From NCBI RefSeq assembly GCF_017310035.1, contig NZ_CP022296.1, positions 2,480,001 through 2,544,000 on the forward strand: DNA of 64,000 nucleotides, read 5' to 3'. A model generated the notes under the pieces. That model ran no database searches. It worked only from the letters and a program-made list of their open reading frames with translations, and was not told the origin of the DNA. Within the stretch, counting starts at the first letter, position 1, and every line of letters starts with the position of its first letter. Source of the stretch: Nocardioides sp. S5. GTDB lineage: Bacteria; Actinomycetota; Actinomycetes; Propionibacteriales; Nocardioidaceae. Position numbers and translations under genes: made by a program. Shown in pieces: positions 34,287 through 43,006 of the stretch.

Positions 34287-35609
34287 TCAGGCGCCGAACA
34301 GCAGGAACAGGCCCATGAAGGTGTAGAGCACCATCGCGAGGAGCAGTGGGAGCTGACCCGTGACCTGGTGTTTCTTGGGCAGGACCTCCAACGCACGGTC
34401 GTGGGCCGCGATCACCCCGAGCACGTGTCCGGCCACGATGGCCAGGACCTTGGTCGTGGCAAGGAAGGTCGGGTGCTGGGCGAGCCAGTAGTTCACCTCC
34501 CAGTCAGCCGTACCGAACAGGTCTGCTCCGACCCCCATCGGGTCGCTCAGCTGGATCAGCGTCAGCTGCCCGGTCTGGATGAAGAAGCTGAGGTAGTGGG
34601 CGACCATGTAGCCGACGATGATCGGGACGACGGAGTGCGCCAGACGGCGAGGCAGCTGCCTGCGGTCGACGCCACCCACACCGGTGGCCATGGAAGCGGC
34701 AGCGAACGTCACGCCGACGATGGCGACAGCGACCAGGAGCCCGATCGTCCCCCACACGGTCGAGCTGATGTTGCTGCCCTGTAGGAAACGGATCCATGTC
34801 GCGGTGTCTCGCCAGCTGTCGTACGCGGTGCTCCCGAGCAACACCGCAACGACGGCGACGAGCCCGCCCTCAGCGGGGATGCGGGACAGGTGCCGCAGCG
34901 GACTGACCCACACCAGGTGGCCGCGGGCGTCCCGTCCCCAAGGGGACAGGTGGGCCAGCAGCGTGGAGTAGACCTCGAACGGGTCGGCCCGTTCGAGCCA
35001 GCGATCGCCGTAGACAGCGCTGCCGACCACCATCACCGCCACGTAGATGGCGATGGACAGCCTGAGCGGGCCCAGGTACGTCGAGTCCGGAGAGACCAGC
35101 TCGAGCCACACGAAGGCGAACAGCCCGATGGCTGCGGGCCAGTAGCCGAGACGTGCCGGGTAGTCCCGGAGCCCGCGCGAGGGTGGTTGGCCCGTTGCCC
35201 TGGACACCAGCAGGTGAAGCGTCCGGACAGGGCTCACGGCCCGATAGAACCGACCGAACAACAACGACGCAGGCACCAGGCCCACCCACAGCCAGACGTA
35301 GACCACACCGAAGATCGGGTTGATGAGGGTGTCGGGCCCGAAGAGCGTGGGCCACAGCATGAAGCAGAAGAAGAGCAGCCCGAGCGCACGCAGCAGGAGC
35401 GACCAACCGGCAGTGTCGAAGATCCGCACCAGCACGATCGGCACTCGGCGGTCTGGGCCGCCGGCGAAGCGCGGTGTCCGCCAAGCGAGCAGGAGGACGA
35501 CGAAGGACAGGGTCAGCGCCGCGGTGCCGGCGGCGATGGCCATCGGGGCCGGGATCGGCAGGTCGGAACCGCCGCCCAGACCGTGCATGGGCAGGATGAA
35601 CTGGTTCAT
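34287..35609 (-). CDS. Polytopic membrane protein of unknown function
   Basis: 440 residues and about 10 hydrophobic helices. Notable His-containing points are MHGLGGGSD near the start, RTLHLL, and AHYLSFFIQTG. It resembles actinobacterial membrane proteins sometimes labelled fenitrothion hydrolase-like, a name I would not rely on. It begins exactly after the stop of a cupredoxin-like lipoprotein, forming a three-gene leftward unit with the membrane protein at 36143-36856. A role in metal or respiratory-enzyme handling is inferred from position only. Confidence 0.6.
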   Translation of the reverse strand: MNQFILPMHGLGGGSDLPIPAPMAIAAGTAALTLSFVVLLLAWRTPRFAGGPDRRVPIVLVRIFDTAGWSLLLRALGLLFFCFMLWPTLFGPDTLINPIFGVVYVWLWVGLVPASLLFGRFYRAVSPVRTLHLLVSRATGQPPSRGLRDYPARLGYWPAAIGLFAFVWLELVSPDSTYLGPLRLSIAIYVAVMVVGSAVYGDRWLERADPFEVYSTLLAHLSPWGRDARGHLVWVSPLRHLSRIPAEGGLVAVVAVLLGSTAYDSWRDTATWIRFLQGSNISSTVWGTIGLLVAVAIVGVTFAAASMATGVGGVDRRQLPRRLAHSVVPIIVGYMVAHYLSFFIQTGQLTLIQLSDPMGVGADLFGTADWEVNYWLAQHPTFLATTKVLAIVAGHVLGVIAAHDRALEVLPKKHQVTGQLPLLLAMVLYTFMGLFLLFGA

Positions 35610-36062
35610 TCAGCGTGCCTCGATCAGGGCGACCACAGCACTGGTGTCGTGCTCCTCGACCTCGACGCTGCCCGGAGTCTCGATCACCAGCTGTGCGCTG
35701 GTCCGTCCGGCGTCGAACTCGACGTACTGCTCCGGCGTCGAGTGGACGTGCAGCTCCCCGGCACGGTCGGACTGGATCTCGATCATGAGCTTCTCCCCCG
35801 TCTCCAGCTCGATCTCCTGCGCGTTCGGCTGGACGTTCGGGCCATCGATCCTCACGAGCAGCTCGGGTGCGGCCGGCGTGGGCTCCTCTTCCGCCGTCGC
35901 CGTGTCACTCGGCGTGGGGGTTGGGGTGATCGACGGCGTGGCGGACGAGGTCGGCTCAGTGGTCGGCTCACTGGTTGGCTCGCTGCTGGAGCACGCAGCG
36001 AGGACGGTCGTGGCAGCGACGAGTGCCGCAAGGGTCTTCGTGGAACGGACGAGTGTGGACAT
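35610..36062 (-). CDS. Lipoprotein with cupredoxin-like domain
   Basis: 150 residues. The lipobox VLAAC ends the signal peptide, a Thr/Pro/Ser/Glu linker (about residues 26-68) follows, and an all-beta domain contains QEIELETGEKLMIEIQSDRAGELHVHSTPEQ. The HVHS pair could be a metal site, but the full Cys/Met set of blue copper proteins is absent. AGGAG precedes the ATG. Probably a membrane-anchored extracytoplasmic copper-binding or sensing protein (inference). Confidence 0.65.
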   Translation of the reverse strand: MSTLVRSTKTLAALVAATTVLAACSSSEPTSEPTTEPTSSATPSITPTPTPSDTATAEEEPTPAAPELLVRIDGPNVQPNAQEIELETGEKLMIEIQSDRAGELHVHSTPEQYVEFDAGRTSAQLVIETPGSVEVEEHDTSAVVALIEAR

Positions 36063-36142
36063 AGCAAATCTCCTGGATCGTGACGGGGCAGGGCACGCCT
36101 ACGGACGCCGCTCCGCGGCGTACGTGCGCAAGAAGTCGTGGG

Positions 36143-36856
36143 TCAGATCGCAGTCAACGGAGGCCCGCGTCGCCCGAGGCCACCGGCGAGGGGGTTGCGC
36201 AGCCGACTCGGCCGCTGGGCGCCGACGCTCCATGGGCCCACTTCGGGCTCCACCACGGCCGCACAGTCACTCCGGACAGTGACCCGGAGAAGTGCATGGG
36301 CCACGGACCAGCCCACTAGCACCAGTACGGTCCAGAGCGCGCGTTCGCCCTGCGCGAGCCACCACGCGACGACGCCCGCCGCCGCCAGGTGAGCGAGGGC
36401 CATTGCGGCGTTGGGGCCGGTGAGGTCACTGACGACGTGGGTGAACCAGTGAGGTGCGACGAGGTCGCCGCCGGCATCCGGCTCGACACGGACCTCCGTC
36501 AACTCCCGGAGTGACCCGCTGCGACCTGCGCCGACGTCTGTCGATGGCATCGACTGCACCAAGGCCGGGCCACGAGAAGGATGGCCTCCGCCGTGACCCG
36601 CAGAAGCAGTGAGCACCAGATGGGTGGCGAACTGTCCCCCACCGACCAGGACCACGAGGCGGAGCAAGTCCGCCGGGCGACCCATCGACGCGATGCAGAT
36701 CGAGCCCAGCGCCAGCACGATCGCGGTCATCCAGGCCGCAGGCGGGAGATTTCCCCCGCCCGCGACGTGAGCCGCGACTCCGAGGCCGCCAGCCACGACA
36801 GCCGTCACCGCTCCCCGTGCTGCCCGCAGGACGGGACTGACGAGGAGGTCGTTCAC
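36143..36856 (-). CDS. Hypothetical membrane protein
   Basis: About 237 residues with roughly six hydrophobic segments and a central hydrophilic loop (residues 75-130) containing AGHGGGHPSRG. No recognised family. The GTG at 36856 follows AGAGGATC; longer upstream reading lacks a start. First gene of the leftward unit with the lipoprotein and the 440-residue membrane protein; divergent from the dsbA operon. Confidence 0.6.
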   Translation of the reverse strand: MNDLLVSPVLRAARGAVTAVVAGGLGVAAHVAGGGNLPPAAWMTAIVLALGSICIASMGRPADLLRLVVLVGGGQFATHLVLTASAGHGGGHPSRGPALVQSMPSTDVGAGRSGSLRELTEVRVEPDAGGDLVAPHWFTHVVSDLTGPNAAMALAHLAAAGVVAWWLAQGERALWTVLVLVGWSVAHALLRVTVRSDCAAVVEPEVGPWSVGAQRPSRLRNPLAGGLGRRGPPLTAI

Positions 36857-36930
36857 GGACCGATCCTCTCGCACTGGCTTGTCGACTCGTAGGTGGGTGG
36901 CCGCGGACCAGGACGGCTTCCCGCCCTTGT

Positions 36931-36947
36931 TACTATCTCGAATAGTA
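36931..36947. promoter_or_regulatory. BlaI-type operator 1 (TACTA-N7-TAGTA)
   Basis: Perfect palindromic half-sites in TACTATCTCGAATAGTA, 22 bp before the dsbA-like start. The same TACTA-N7-TAGTA occurs at 46240, 46363 and 48975, with a TACGA-N7-TCGTA form at 40981. It is AT-rich against a GC-rich background and probably overlaps the promoter. Confidence 0.7.
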
Positions 36948-36969
36948 GACCCCGTGGAAGGTGACAGAC

Positions 36970-37635
36970 GTGCGCAAGCAAAGCCAGGCGGCCCTGACCG
37001 TCGCCGCGGTCGTGGTGATCGCGATCGTCGGTGTGTTCGTGGTGAACCAGGTGCGAGGAGGCGACGAGCCGGCATCCGCTGAGGTCTCACGCGCGATCGC
37101 CGACGGAGCGATCGTTCGGGACGACAGCCACGTGCTGGGAGAGGAGGGCTCCAGCGACGTGACCTTCGTCGAGTTCCTCGACTTCGAGTGCGAGGCGTGC
37201 GGCGCCGCTTACCCCATCGTGGAAGACCTTCGGGAGAAGTACGCCGGCGAGGTCACCTTCGTGATCCGGTACTTCCCGCTCCCCGGGCACGTCAACTCTG
37301 GTGCGGCCGCGCGCGCGGTGGAGTCGGCCGCGCGCCAGGGCGAGCTCGAGGCGATGTACAGCAAGATGTACGAGACCCAGGCAGAGTGGGGCGAGTCGCA
37401 GGAGCCGAAGGACGAGCTGTTCAGGACGTACGCCGAGGACCTGGGTCTCGACATGGACCAGTACGACGCCGACGTCGCTTCCGAGGACGTCGCCGACCGG
37501 GTCGCCCGCGACGTGGCTGATGGTGAGTCGCTGGGTGTGTCAGGAACTCCGACGTTCTTCGTCGACGGCGAGCTCTTCCAGCCGCGCACCGTCGAGGACT
37601 TCACCGCGGTGATCGATGAGGCCCTGGCCGAGTGA
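36970..37635 (+). CDS. DsbA-like membrane-anchored thiol oxidoreductase
   Basis: About 221 residues: one N-terminal membrane anchor (residues 8-27), then a DsbA-type thioredoxin fold with active site C74-E-A-C77 and the cis-Pro loop GVSGTPTFFVDG. It should introduce disulfides into exported proteins. The GTG at 36970 has GGAAGG seven bases upstream, better placed than the GTG at 36961. It is coupled by GTGA overlap to the VKOR gene, its natural electron acceptor. Operator 1 lies directly upstream. Confidence 0.9.
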   Translation: MRKQSQAALTVAAVVVIAIVGVFVVNQVRGGDEPASAEVSRAIADGAIVRDDSHVLGEEGSSDVTFVEFLDFECEACGAAYPIVEDLREKYAGEVTFVIRYFPLPGHVNSGAAARAVESAARQGELEAMYSKMYETQAEWGESQEPKDELFRTYAEDLGLDMDQYDADVASEDVADRVARDVADGESLGVSGTPTFFVDGELFQPRTVEDFTAVIDEALAE

Positions 37636-38219
37636 GCAGTGACCGTCGCCTGGCCTGGGGGCTGACCGCTGGCGGGGTCGTCGGCTTCATCGCTGCTGCG
37701 GTGCTCCTCGTCGAACGCATCAGGCTCGCACAGGACAGCGACTACGTGCCCACCTGCAGCCTCAACCCCGTGCTGAGCTGCGGGTCGGTGATGGAGACCG
37801 CGCAGGCGTCGTTGCTGGGATTTCCCAACCCGATCATCGGCGTCGCCGCGTTCCCGGTCGTCGTGACCACCGGGGTGGCCGTCCTGGCCGGCGCCCGGCT
37901 GGCACGCTGGTACTGGCTCGGGCTCCAGGTCGGCGTCACCGCAGCGTTGGCGTTCGTGGCCTGGTTGGCGTTCCAGAGCATCTACCGCATCGGTGCCTTG
38001 TGCCCCTACTGCATGGTCGTGTGGGCGGTCGTGATCCCGATGTTCTGGTACGTCACTCTGCGCAACCTGGCTGGCGGAGCGTTCGGCGAGAAGCTGCGGC
38101 GCAGCCGCGCGTCCGTGGTGTCGGCGGAATGGCACGCGCCGATCCTTCTCGTGCCATTCCTCGTCCTGCTCGGGTTGGTCGGCGAGCGGTTCTGGTCCTA
38201 CTGGTCCACGCTCCTGTGA
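37632..38219 (+). CDS. VKOR-family disulfide-forming protein
   Basis: 195 residues, four or five membrane helices. CSLNPVLSCGSV is the loop Cys pair and ALCPYCMVVW the C-x-x-C beside the quinone site, the full set for bacterial vitamin K epoxide reductase homologues. It would reoxidise the DsbA-like protein using quinone. GTG start overlaps the dsbA stop. Confidence 0.92.
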   Translation: MSSDRRLAWGLTAGGVVGFIAAAVLLVERIRLAQDSDYVPTCSLNPVLSCGSVMETAQASLLGFPNPIIGVAAFPVVVTTGVAVLAGARLARWYWLGLQVGVTAALAFVAWLAFQSIYRIGALCPYCMVVWAVVIPMFWYVTLRNLAGGAFGEKLRRSRASVVSAEWHAPILLVPFLVLLGLVGERFWSYWSTLL

Positions 38220-38229
38220 GGGTGCGAGC

Positions 38230-39012
38230 GTGATCGGCGGCGCCCAGGGCGCGATACTCGACGGCTCGATGCTCATCGCGTTGCCGATCGCCTTCACCGC
38301 GGGACTGCTGTCGTTCTTCACACCCTGCTCGCTGCCGTTGGTACCGGGCTACCTGTCCTACGTCGCAGGCATGGCCGGCAGCGAGTCGCAGGTCACCCGC
38401 GAGCTCGGTGGTGGCGCGCCGAGCGGTCGCTCTCGCACGGTGCTCGGCGCAGCGCTGTTCGTGCTCGGTTTCGCTGTCGTCTTCACCAGCTACGGCGTGG
38501 CTTTCGGATCGCTCGGCGCCCGGCTCCTGGTCCATCAGGAGCTGGTCGTGCGCTTCGCTGGAGTGCTGACCATCGCCCTGGGAATTCTCTTCGCCGGCGT
38601 CGCCGGGCGACTCCCCGTCCTGGGTAGCACTGTGCGCGTGCGGATCGTCCCTCGTGTCGGGCTCGCCGGCGCGCCGCTGCTGGGCGCCGTCTTCGCCGTC
38701 GGCTGGACGCCGTGCATCGGGCCTGCGCTCGCAGCGGTGCTCACCCTCGCCACCACGACGGCGACTGCCGGGCGCGGAGCGCTCCTGTCACTTGGTTACG
38801 CAATCGGGCTCGGCCTCCCTTTCCTGCTCGCGGCGATGTCGCTCACGCGTTCCATGCGGGTCTTCGCTTGGGTCCGTGAGCGCTCGGCGCTCATCACTCG
38901 TGGGGGCGGGGTCCTCCTCGTCGTCGTGGGACTTCTGCAGGCGACGGGGCTGTGGTCGCAGGGAATCGCTGCCATGCAGGTGCTCGTCCTCGGTTGGCAG
39001 GCCCCGCTGTGA
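38230..39012 (+). CDS. ccdA: Cytochrome c biogenesis protein CcdA
   Basis: 260 residues, about six membrane helices. FFTPCSLPLVPGYLSY and GWTPCIGPALAAVLTLA carry the two conserved Cys in Pro-Cys motifs that shuttle electrons from cytoplasmic thioredoxin to the outside. It serves System II cytochrome c maturation, reducing the TlpA/ResA protein encoded next (GTGA overlap). GTG start 10 bp after the VKOR gene. Confidence 0.92.
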   Translation: MIGGAQGAILDGSMLIALPIAFTAGLLSFFTPCSLPLVPGYLSYVAGMAGSESQVTRELGGGAPSGRSRTVLGAALFVLGFAVVFTSYGVAFGSLGARLLVHQELVVRFAGVLTIALGILFAGVAGRLPVLGSTVRVRIVPRVGLAGAPLLGAVFAVGWTPCIGPALAAVLTLATTTATAGRGALLSLGYAIGLGLPFLLAAMSLTRSMRVFAWVRERSALITRGGGVLLVVVGLLQATGLWSQGIAAMQVLVLGWQAPL

Positions 39013-39590
39013 ACACTCGTCCACGCAGGAGCCTCTTCTTCATCTCGACGGTCGTCGTGACCGGCATCGTCTGCTGGGTCGTGTTCGCGCAGTCCATGGC
39101 GGCAGATCAGACTTCCCCGAGCCGTTCCTCAGGCGCTCGCGACGTAGTGCAGCAGTACGAAACGGGCGAGCGGACCACCGTCGGGTCCTTCGATGCCGAA
39201 CTGCTCGACGGCTCTCGCCTGAGCAGCGACAGCCTGCGCGGGACAGTGACGGTCGTCAACGTCTGGGGGTCGTGGTGCGGTCCGTGCCGGGCCGAGGCTC
39301 CAGAGCTCGTCGAGGCGGCCCGGAAGCTCGGTCCCAGCGCTGCCTTCTACGGGATCAACGTGCGGGACAGTCCTGACGCCGCCCGAGCGTTCGAGCGAGC
39401 CTTCGACATCCCTTATCCCAGCATCCATCCTGATGACAGCGCCACCGCCATCCTGGCGTTCGGGGGCGTGCTGACTGCGGCTGCGGTGCCGAGCACGGTG
39501 GTGATCGACGCCGAGGGCACCGTCGCGGCTCGGGTGATCGGGCAGATCGACGCCGCCACGCTCATCGGCCTCGTGGAAGACGCGCAGTGA
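39009..39590 (+). CDS. TlpA/ResA-like thioredoxin
   Basis: 193 residues. N-terminal anchor (about 8-27), then a TlpA-type thioredoxin domain with VWGSWCGPCRAEAPELV (C90, C93) and AAVPSTVVIDAEG, which holds the cis-Pro. It keeps the apocytochrome CxxCH thiols reduced before heme attachment, receiving electrons from CcdA. Last gene of the dsbA-vkor-ccdA-tlpA operon; converges on the M56 gene. Confidence 0.9.
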   Translation: MNTRPRRSLFFISTVVVTGIVCWVVFAQSMAADQTSPSRSSGARDVVQQYETGERTTVGSFDAELLDGSRLSSDSLRGTVTVVNVWGSWCGPCRAEAPELVEAARKLGPSAAFYGINVRDSPDAARAFERAFDIPYPSIHPDDSATAILAFGGVLTAAAVPSTVVIDAEGTVAARVIGQIDAATLIGLVEDAQ

Positions 39591-39627
39591 GGGCGACTCG
39601 GACTGGAGCGCCGAGCCGGAGGGATTG

Positions 39628-40590
39628 TCAGTCGTGCGCAGCTACGTCGGCAACTGTGCAGCAATCCATCGTGGCGGCCTCCACTGCGGGGGCGAGCGCA
39701 AGCCCGAGCGGCAGCGCGAGCACCAGCGCCACGGCAGTCCCTGCCAGCGCACCAAGCCCTCTGACGGGAGACCCGGCCGGCGAGGTGAGTCGTCGTACGC
39801 GCGCCAGAGCAGCGGTGTCGCTTGCGGCGAGAGCTGCCTCCGGACGGGCGCCCGTTCCCAGTGCCACGATGGCAGCGGCGAGCGAACGACGGTCGGCTGG
39901 ACTGATGGCGGCGTCGTCTGCTGCCATCTCGAGGAGCACGGCGGTCTGCTCGTGCGCATCCCCGAAGAGCGGGACCCACGGGAAGGTCTTGGCCAGCGCC
40001 CCCGAGTAGGCCAGCGCCAGGTCGTGTCGCGCTCGTAGGTGACGACGCTCGTGGCCCAGGACCAGCTCGCGCTCACGATCGCCCAGGAGGGCGATCGCCG
40101 CCGAAGACAGCACCACAGTCCCTTCCCCACTGCCCGGCAGGCAGTAGGCGACGGGAACCTCGTGCTCGATCACGGTGAAGCCACCCGGATCGCGCCGACC
40201 GATGAGAGCCAGTGCATCGAGCTGTGATCGACGCACCCTGCGTGTCCGCGCGAAGCTGCGGACCGTCGTGGTGACGAGCATCGCCGTGAGGCACGCGACC
40301 ATGGCGAGGCCCAGGACGCCGGGCCAGCTACCGAGAGGCGTCTCGTAGTGCTCGACGATCGTGAGCGTGTGGGCGCCCATGAGGTAGGCCAACGAGAACC
40401 TCAGCGGAAGGAACGGGAGCGCCAGGGCTATCGCGGCCAGCAGGATGGACGCCACCACCGACGTCGACAGTGCTTGCCAGCCGATGACTGCCACCCGGGG
40501 AGAGCGTGCTGCCCATGATCGACTCAACAGCCACCGTCCGAGCGAGGACGCGAGACACGCGAAGGCGACCAGCAGGAGTGCGGCGGTCAC
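39628..40590 (-). CDS. BlaR1-like M56 metalloprotease without sensor domain
   Basis: 320 residues. Membrane helices flank the zinc motif HERRH (residues 180-184, HExxH type), typical of the M56 proteases that cleave BlaI/MecI repressors. The C-terminal penicillin-binding sensor of BlaR1 is absent; the protein ends after a last helix with a short tail containing MDCC and a His. The signal is therefore not obviously a beta-lactam and may be a metal or redox cue (inference). Its start overlaps the BlaI stop (GTGA). Confidence 0.88.
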   Translation of the reverse strand: MTAALLLVAFACLASSLGRWLLSRSWAARSPRVAVIGWQALSTSVVASILLAAIALALPFLPLRFSLAYLMGAHTLTIVEHYETPLGSWPGVLGLAMVACLTAMLVTTTVRSFARTRRVRRSQLDALALIGRRDPGGFTVIEHEVPVAYCLPGSGEGTVVLSSAAIALLGDRERELVLGHERRHLRARHDLALAYSGALAKTFPWVPLFGDAHEQTAVLLEMAADDAAISPADRRSLAAAIVALGTGARPEAALAASDTAALARVRRLTSPAGSPVRGLGALAGTAVALVLALPLGLALAPAVEAATMDCCTVADVAAHD

Positions 40591-40952
40591 GTCGCGTCGT
40601 CCACTCGCTCCGATAACGCCGACAACAGGTCTGCGGCCTCGTCGCGGTCCATCTTCCCGACCAGGTGGAGGAGGGCGGCAGTGCGGTCCTGACTGTCGGC
40701 GAGAACTTCGTGCAGGACGGCCGCGGTGTGCTCGTCCCGCGAGGAGGCAGGTGAGTAGAGGTAGGCCTTGCCGTGCTTCTGCCGCGTCACGAGGCCCTTC
40801 GAGTGAAGGTTGTCCATGACGGTCATCACCGTGGTGTACGCGAGCTCACGCTCTTCTGTGAGCGTCTCTCGCATCTCTCTCACGGACACGGGATTCCCCA
40901 CTCTCCACAGGTGCTGCATCACCATGGCTTCGAGCTGACCCAGCTGCCTCAC
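40587..40952 (-). CDS. BlaI/MecI/CopY-family repressor
   Basis: 121 residues. Winged HTH: LEAMVMQHLWRVGNPVSVREMRETL and AYTTVMTVMDNLHSKGLVTRQKHGKAYLYSP are the family signature, followed by a dimerisation helix region. The CopY Cys-rich metal site is absent. GTG start overlaps the copD-ctaG stop. It forms a pair with the M56 protease and is the obvious candidate to bind the five palindromes in this region, including one 29 bp before its own start. Confidence 0.92.
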   Translation of the reverse strand: MRQLGQLEAMVMQHLWRVGNPVSVREMRETLTEERELAYTTVMTVMDNLHSKGLVTRQKHGKAYLYSPASSRDEHTAAVLHEVLADSQDRTAALLHLVGKMDRDEAADLLSALSERVDDAT

Positions 40953-43006
40953 CTGCGTTGCCCCTTCTCCCGATCCTTGCTACGAGCTTCCATCGTAGGA
41001 GGCAGGCGTCTGTGTGTCAGGTCCGCCTGGGCCAGCTGGCCCAGGTAGGTGTTGTACGCCGTCAGCTCCTTGTCGCCTCCTCGCTCCTCCTGGCGGTCGT
41101 AGCGTCGGCGCTCACGACGATCGGCTCTCACCCAACCTGCGATCAGGGCGACAGCCATGATGAGGATCGGGTACTCCCCCATCACCCAGCCGATCGAAGC
41201 GCCGACGTACTGGTCGTCGAGCAGCGACCGACCCCACGGTCGGCCGAGGGCCTCGAACCAGCCAGCTGCCAGCACCGTGGAGCTCGACATCAGGCTGACG
41301 GCGAAAAGAGCATGGAAGCCGAACGTGACCAAGATGAGGAGCACGCGGAGTGGATACGGCGTACGTCGGGGTGCAGGGTCGGAGCCGACCACGCTCTCGG
41401 CGAAGAGGTAGCCGGTGAGCAGGAAGTGCACGGTCATCACCACGTGCGCTGTGTGGGACTCCAGCGACGTCTCGAAGGCCGAGGTGTAGTAGAACGCCAC
41501 CATGGAGACGACGAACATCCCTGCAGCCACGACGGGGTGCCCGAGCACGTGAACAGGTAGGGAGCGGCTCACGCTCACCACCCACTCCCGCGGTCCCCTC
41601 GATCCGTCACCGCGGCGCGCCAGCGACCGCAACGCGAGCGTGATCGGTGTCCCCAGAACCAGGAAGACCGGAACCGCGGTCGCAACGGTCATGTGCTGGA
41701 CCATGTGCATGCTGAACAGCACGCGGCCGTACGTCCCCGGCGCACCGTTGGTGGCCCACAGGAAGAGCAAGCACCCGACCAGCCACGACGCGGTGCGCAA
41801 CCACGACCACGTATCCCCTCGCCGTCGCAGGCGTCGGGCAGCCAGCAGGTACCAGGCGATCGCGGCGACCCCGAGCGGGAGGAAGAGCGCGTCGACGTTC
41901 CACGCGGTGATCCATTGCGAGGCATCGAGCGGCACGGGCAGCGGCCTCCCCAACAGGGACTCGGCTGCGGTGAGGGGGCGCGGCGGCTCCTGCGGAACAG
42001 GTGGGGCCGTGCGGGCGAGCGCGACGCCCAGTCCGGCTGCGCCCGCCAGGACTGCCAGCTCGACGCCGGCGAGTCGCCAGAATGCGAGGTCCGCGCCGCG
42101 TGCCACGGCGTCGAAGGTGCGGCGACGGTGCCACCAGCCGGCCGCCGCCAGCATCGTGACAGCGGCGAGCTTTGCCCCGAGGATCACCCCGTAGGAGGAC
42201 AGCAATGATGCCGCCGACGGCAGGCGTAGCCACGCTCCGAAGGCTCCCGAGATCGTCACGATGCCCAGGCACCATCCGGCCAGACTCGAGTAGCGGCGCA
42301 CCGAGTCGAGCAGCGAGTCGTCCAGCAGTCGCCGCACCAGCACCAGCGCGACGAGCCCGCCGAGCCAGACGCTGGTGCCGACGAGGTGGAAGAACTGGAG
42401 GTTGACGGCTTCGTCGTGGTTGAGGCTGCTGGCTGCGTGCCCGGTCAGGGCCATCGGCCAGAGGGCCATGAGACCCATGAACGCGGCGATGCCCGCGCCC
42501 CCGATCCGACGGACCAGGGTGCATGCCACCGCCACCGCACCGGCCGCGCCGACGCCCCAGAGTCCGTAGCGACCGAGCTCGAACTCCAAGGCGAAGAAAG
42601 CGGCCTGGCTGGCGAATCCGGGCACCCCGATGGCGCTTCCGGCGGAATCGGAGTAGACCAGCGCCAGCAGGACGAGCCCCGACACGGACCACGTCGTGGC
42701 CGCCAGCTGCGCGCATCCCACCAGGCGCAGCTGCGCCGGCCCAAGGCGCGATTTCGTGTCGCCGTCAGAGGGCGGTACGCACACGGCAGCGACGACCAGC
42801 ACCCCCACCGTCACCATGGCAGCCAGGTCACGGATCGCCTGGACCACGGGCAAGCCCACGCGGGTGAGAGCACCCGGATCAGGCAGGCCCTCGATGCCGA
42901 GCGGCGACAGCCCGCCCGACAGACCCGCGGCGACGAGCGCCATCATCACCGTCATGACAGGCGCAATCACCAGCCAAGGCACCCCGGCCCGGCGCGCCCA
43001 TCTCAT
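40949..43006 (-). CDS. CopD-CtaG fusion: copper import/oxidase assembly membrane protein
   Basis: 685 residues, about 15 membrane helices. The N-terminal half (to about residue 320) is a CopD-like domain, with HDEAVNLQFFHLVGTSVWLGGLVALV. The C-terminal half is a CtaG-type caa3 oxidase assembly domain, with WNVDALFLPLGVAAIAWYLLA, MHMVQHMTVATAVPVFLVLG and MTVHFLLTGYLF, rich in His/Met. The fusion is widespread in actinobacteria. It overlaps copC (ATGA) and blaI (GTGA). The BlaI operator variant lies within its last codons. Confidence 0.9.
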   Translation of the reverse strand: MRWARRAGVPWLVIAPVMTVMMALVAAGLSGGLSPLGIEGLPDPGALTRVGLPVVQAIRDLAAMVTVGVLVVAAVCVPPSDGDTKSRLGPAQLRLVGCAQLAATTWSVSGLVLLALVYSDSAGSAIGVPGFASQAAFFALEFELGRYGLWGVGAAGAVAVACTLVRRIGGAGIAAFMGLMALWPMALTGHAASSLNHDEAVNLQFFHLVGTSVWLGGLVALVLVRRLLDDSLLDSVRRYSSLAGWCLGIVTISGAFGAWLRLPSAASLLSSYGVILGAKLAAVTMLAAAGWWHRRRTFDAVARGADLAFWRLAGVELAVLAGAAGLGVALARTAPPVPQEPPRPLTAAESLLGRPLPVPLDASQWITAWNVDALFLPLGVAAIAWYLLAARRLRRRGDTWSWLRTASWLVGCLLFLWATNGAPGTYGRVLFSMHMVQHMTVATAVPVFLVLGTPITLALRSLARRGDGSRGPREWVVSVSRSLPVHVLGHPVVAAGMFVVSMVAFYYTSAFETSLESHTAHVVMTVHFLLTGYLFAESVVGSDPAPRRTPYPLRVLLILVTFGFHALFAVSLMSSSTVLAAGWFEALGRPWGRSLLDDQYVGASIGWVMGEYPILIMAVALIAGWVRADRRERRRYDRQEERGGDKELTAYNTYLGQLAQADLTHRRLPPTMEARSKDREKGQRR
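40981..40997. promoter_or_regulatory. BlaI-type operator variant before blaI
   Basis: TACGAGCTTCCATCGTA (extended by C and G outside) fits TAC-K-A-N7-T-M-GTA, the same frame as the four TACTA-N7-TAGTA sites. It lies inside the 3' coding end of copD-ctaG, 29 bp before the blaI start, so an internal autoregulated promoter is likely. Confidence 0.6.
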
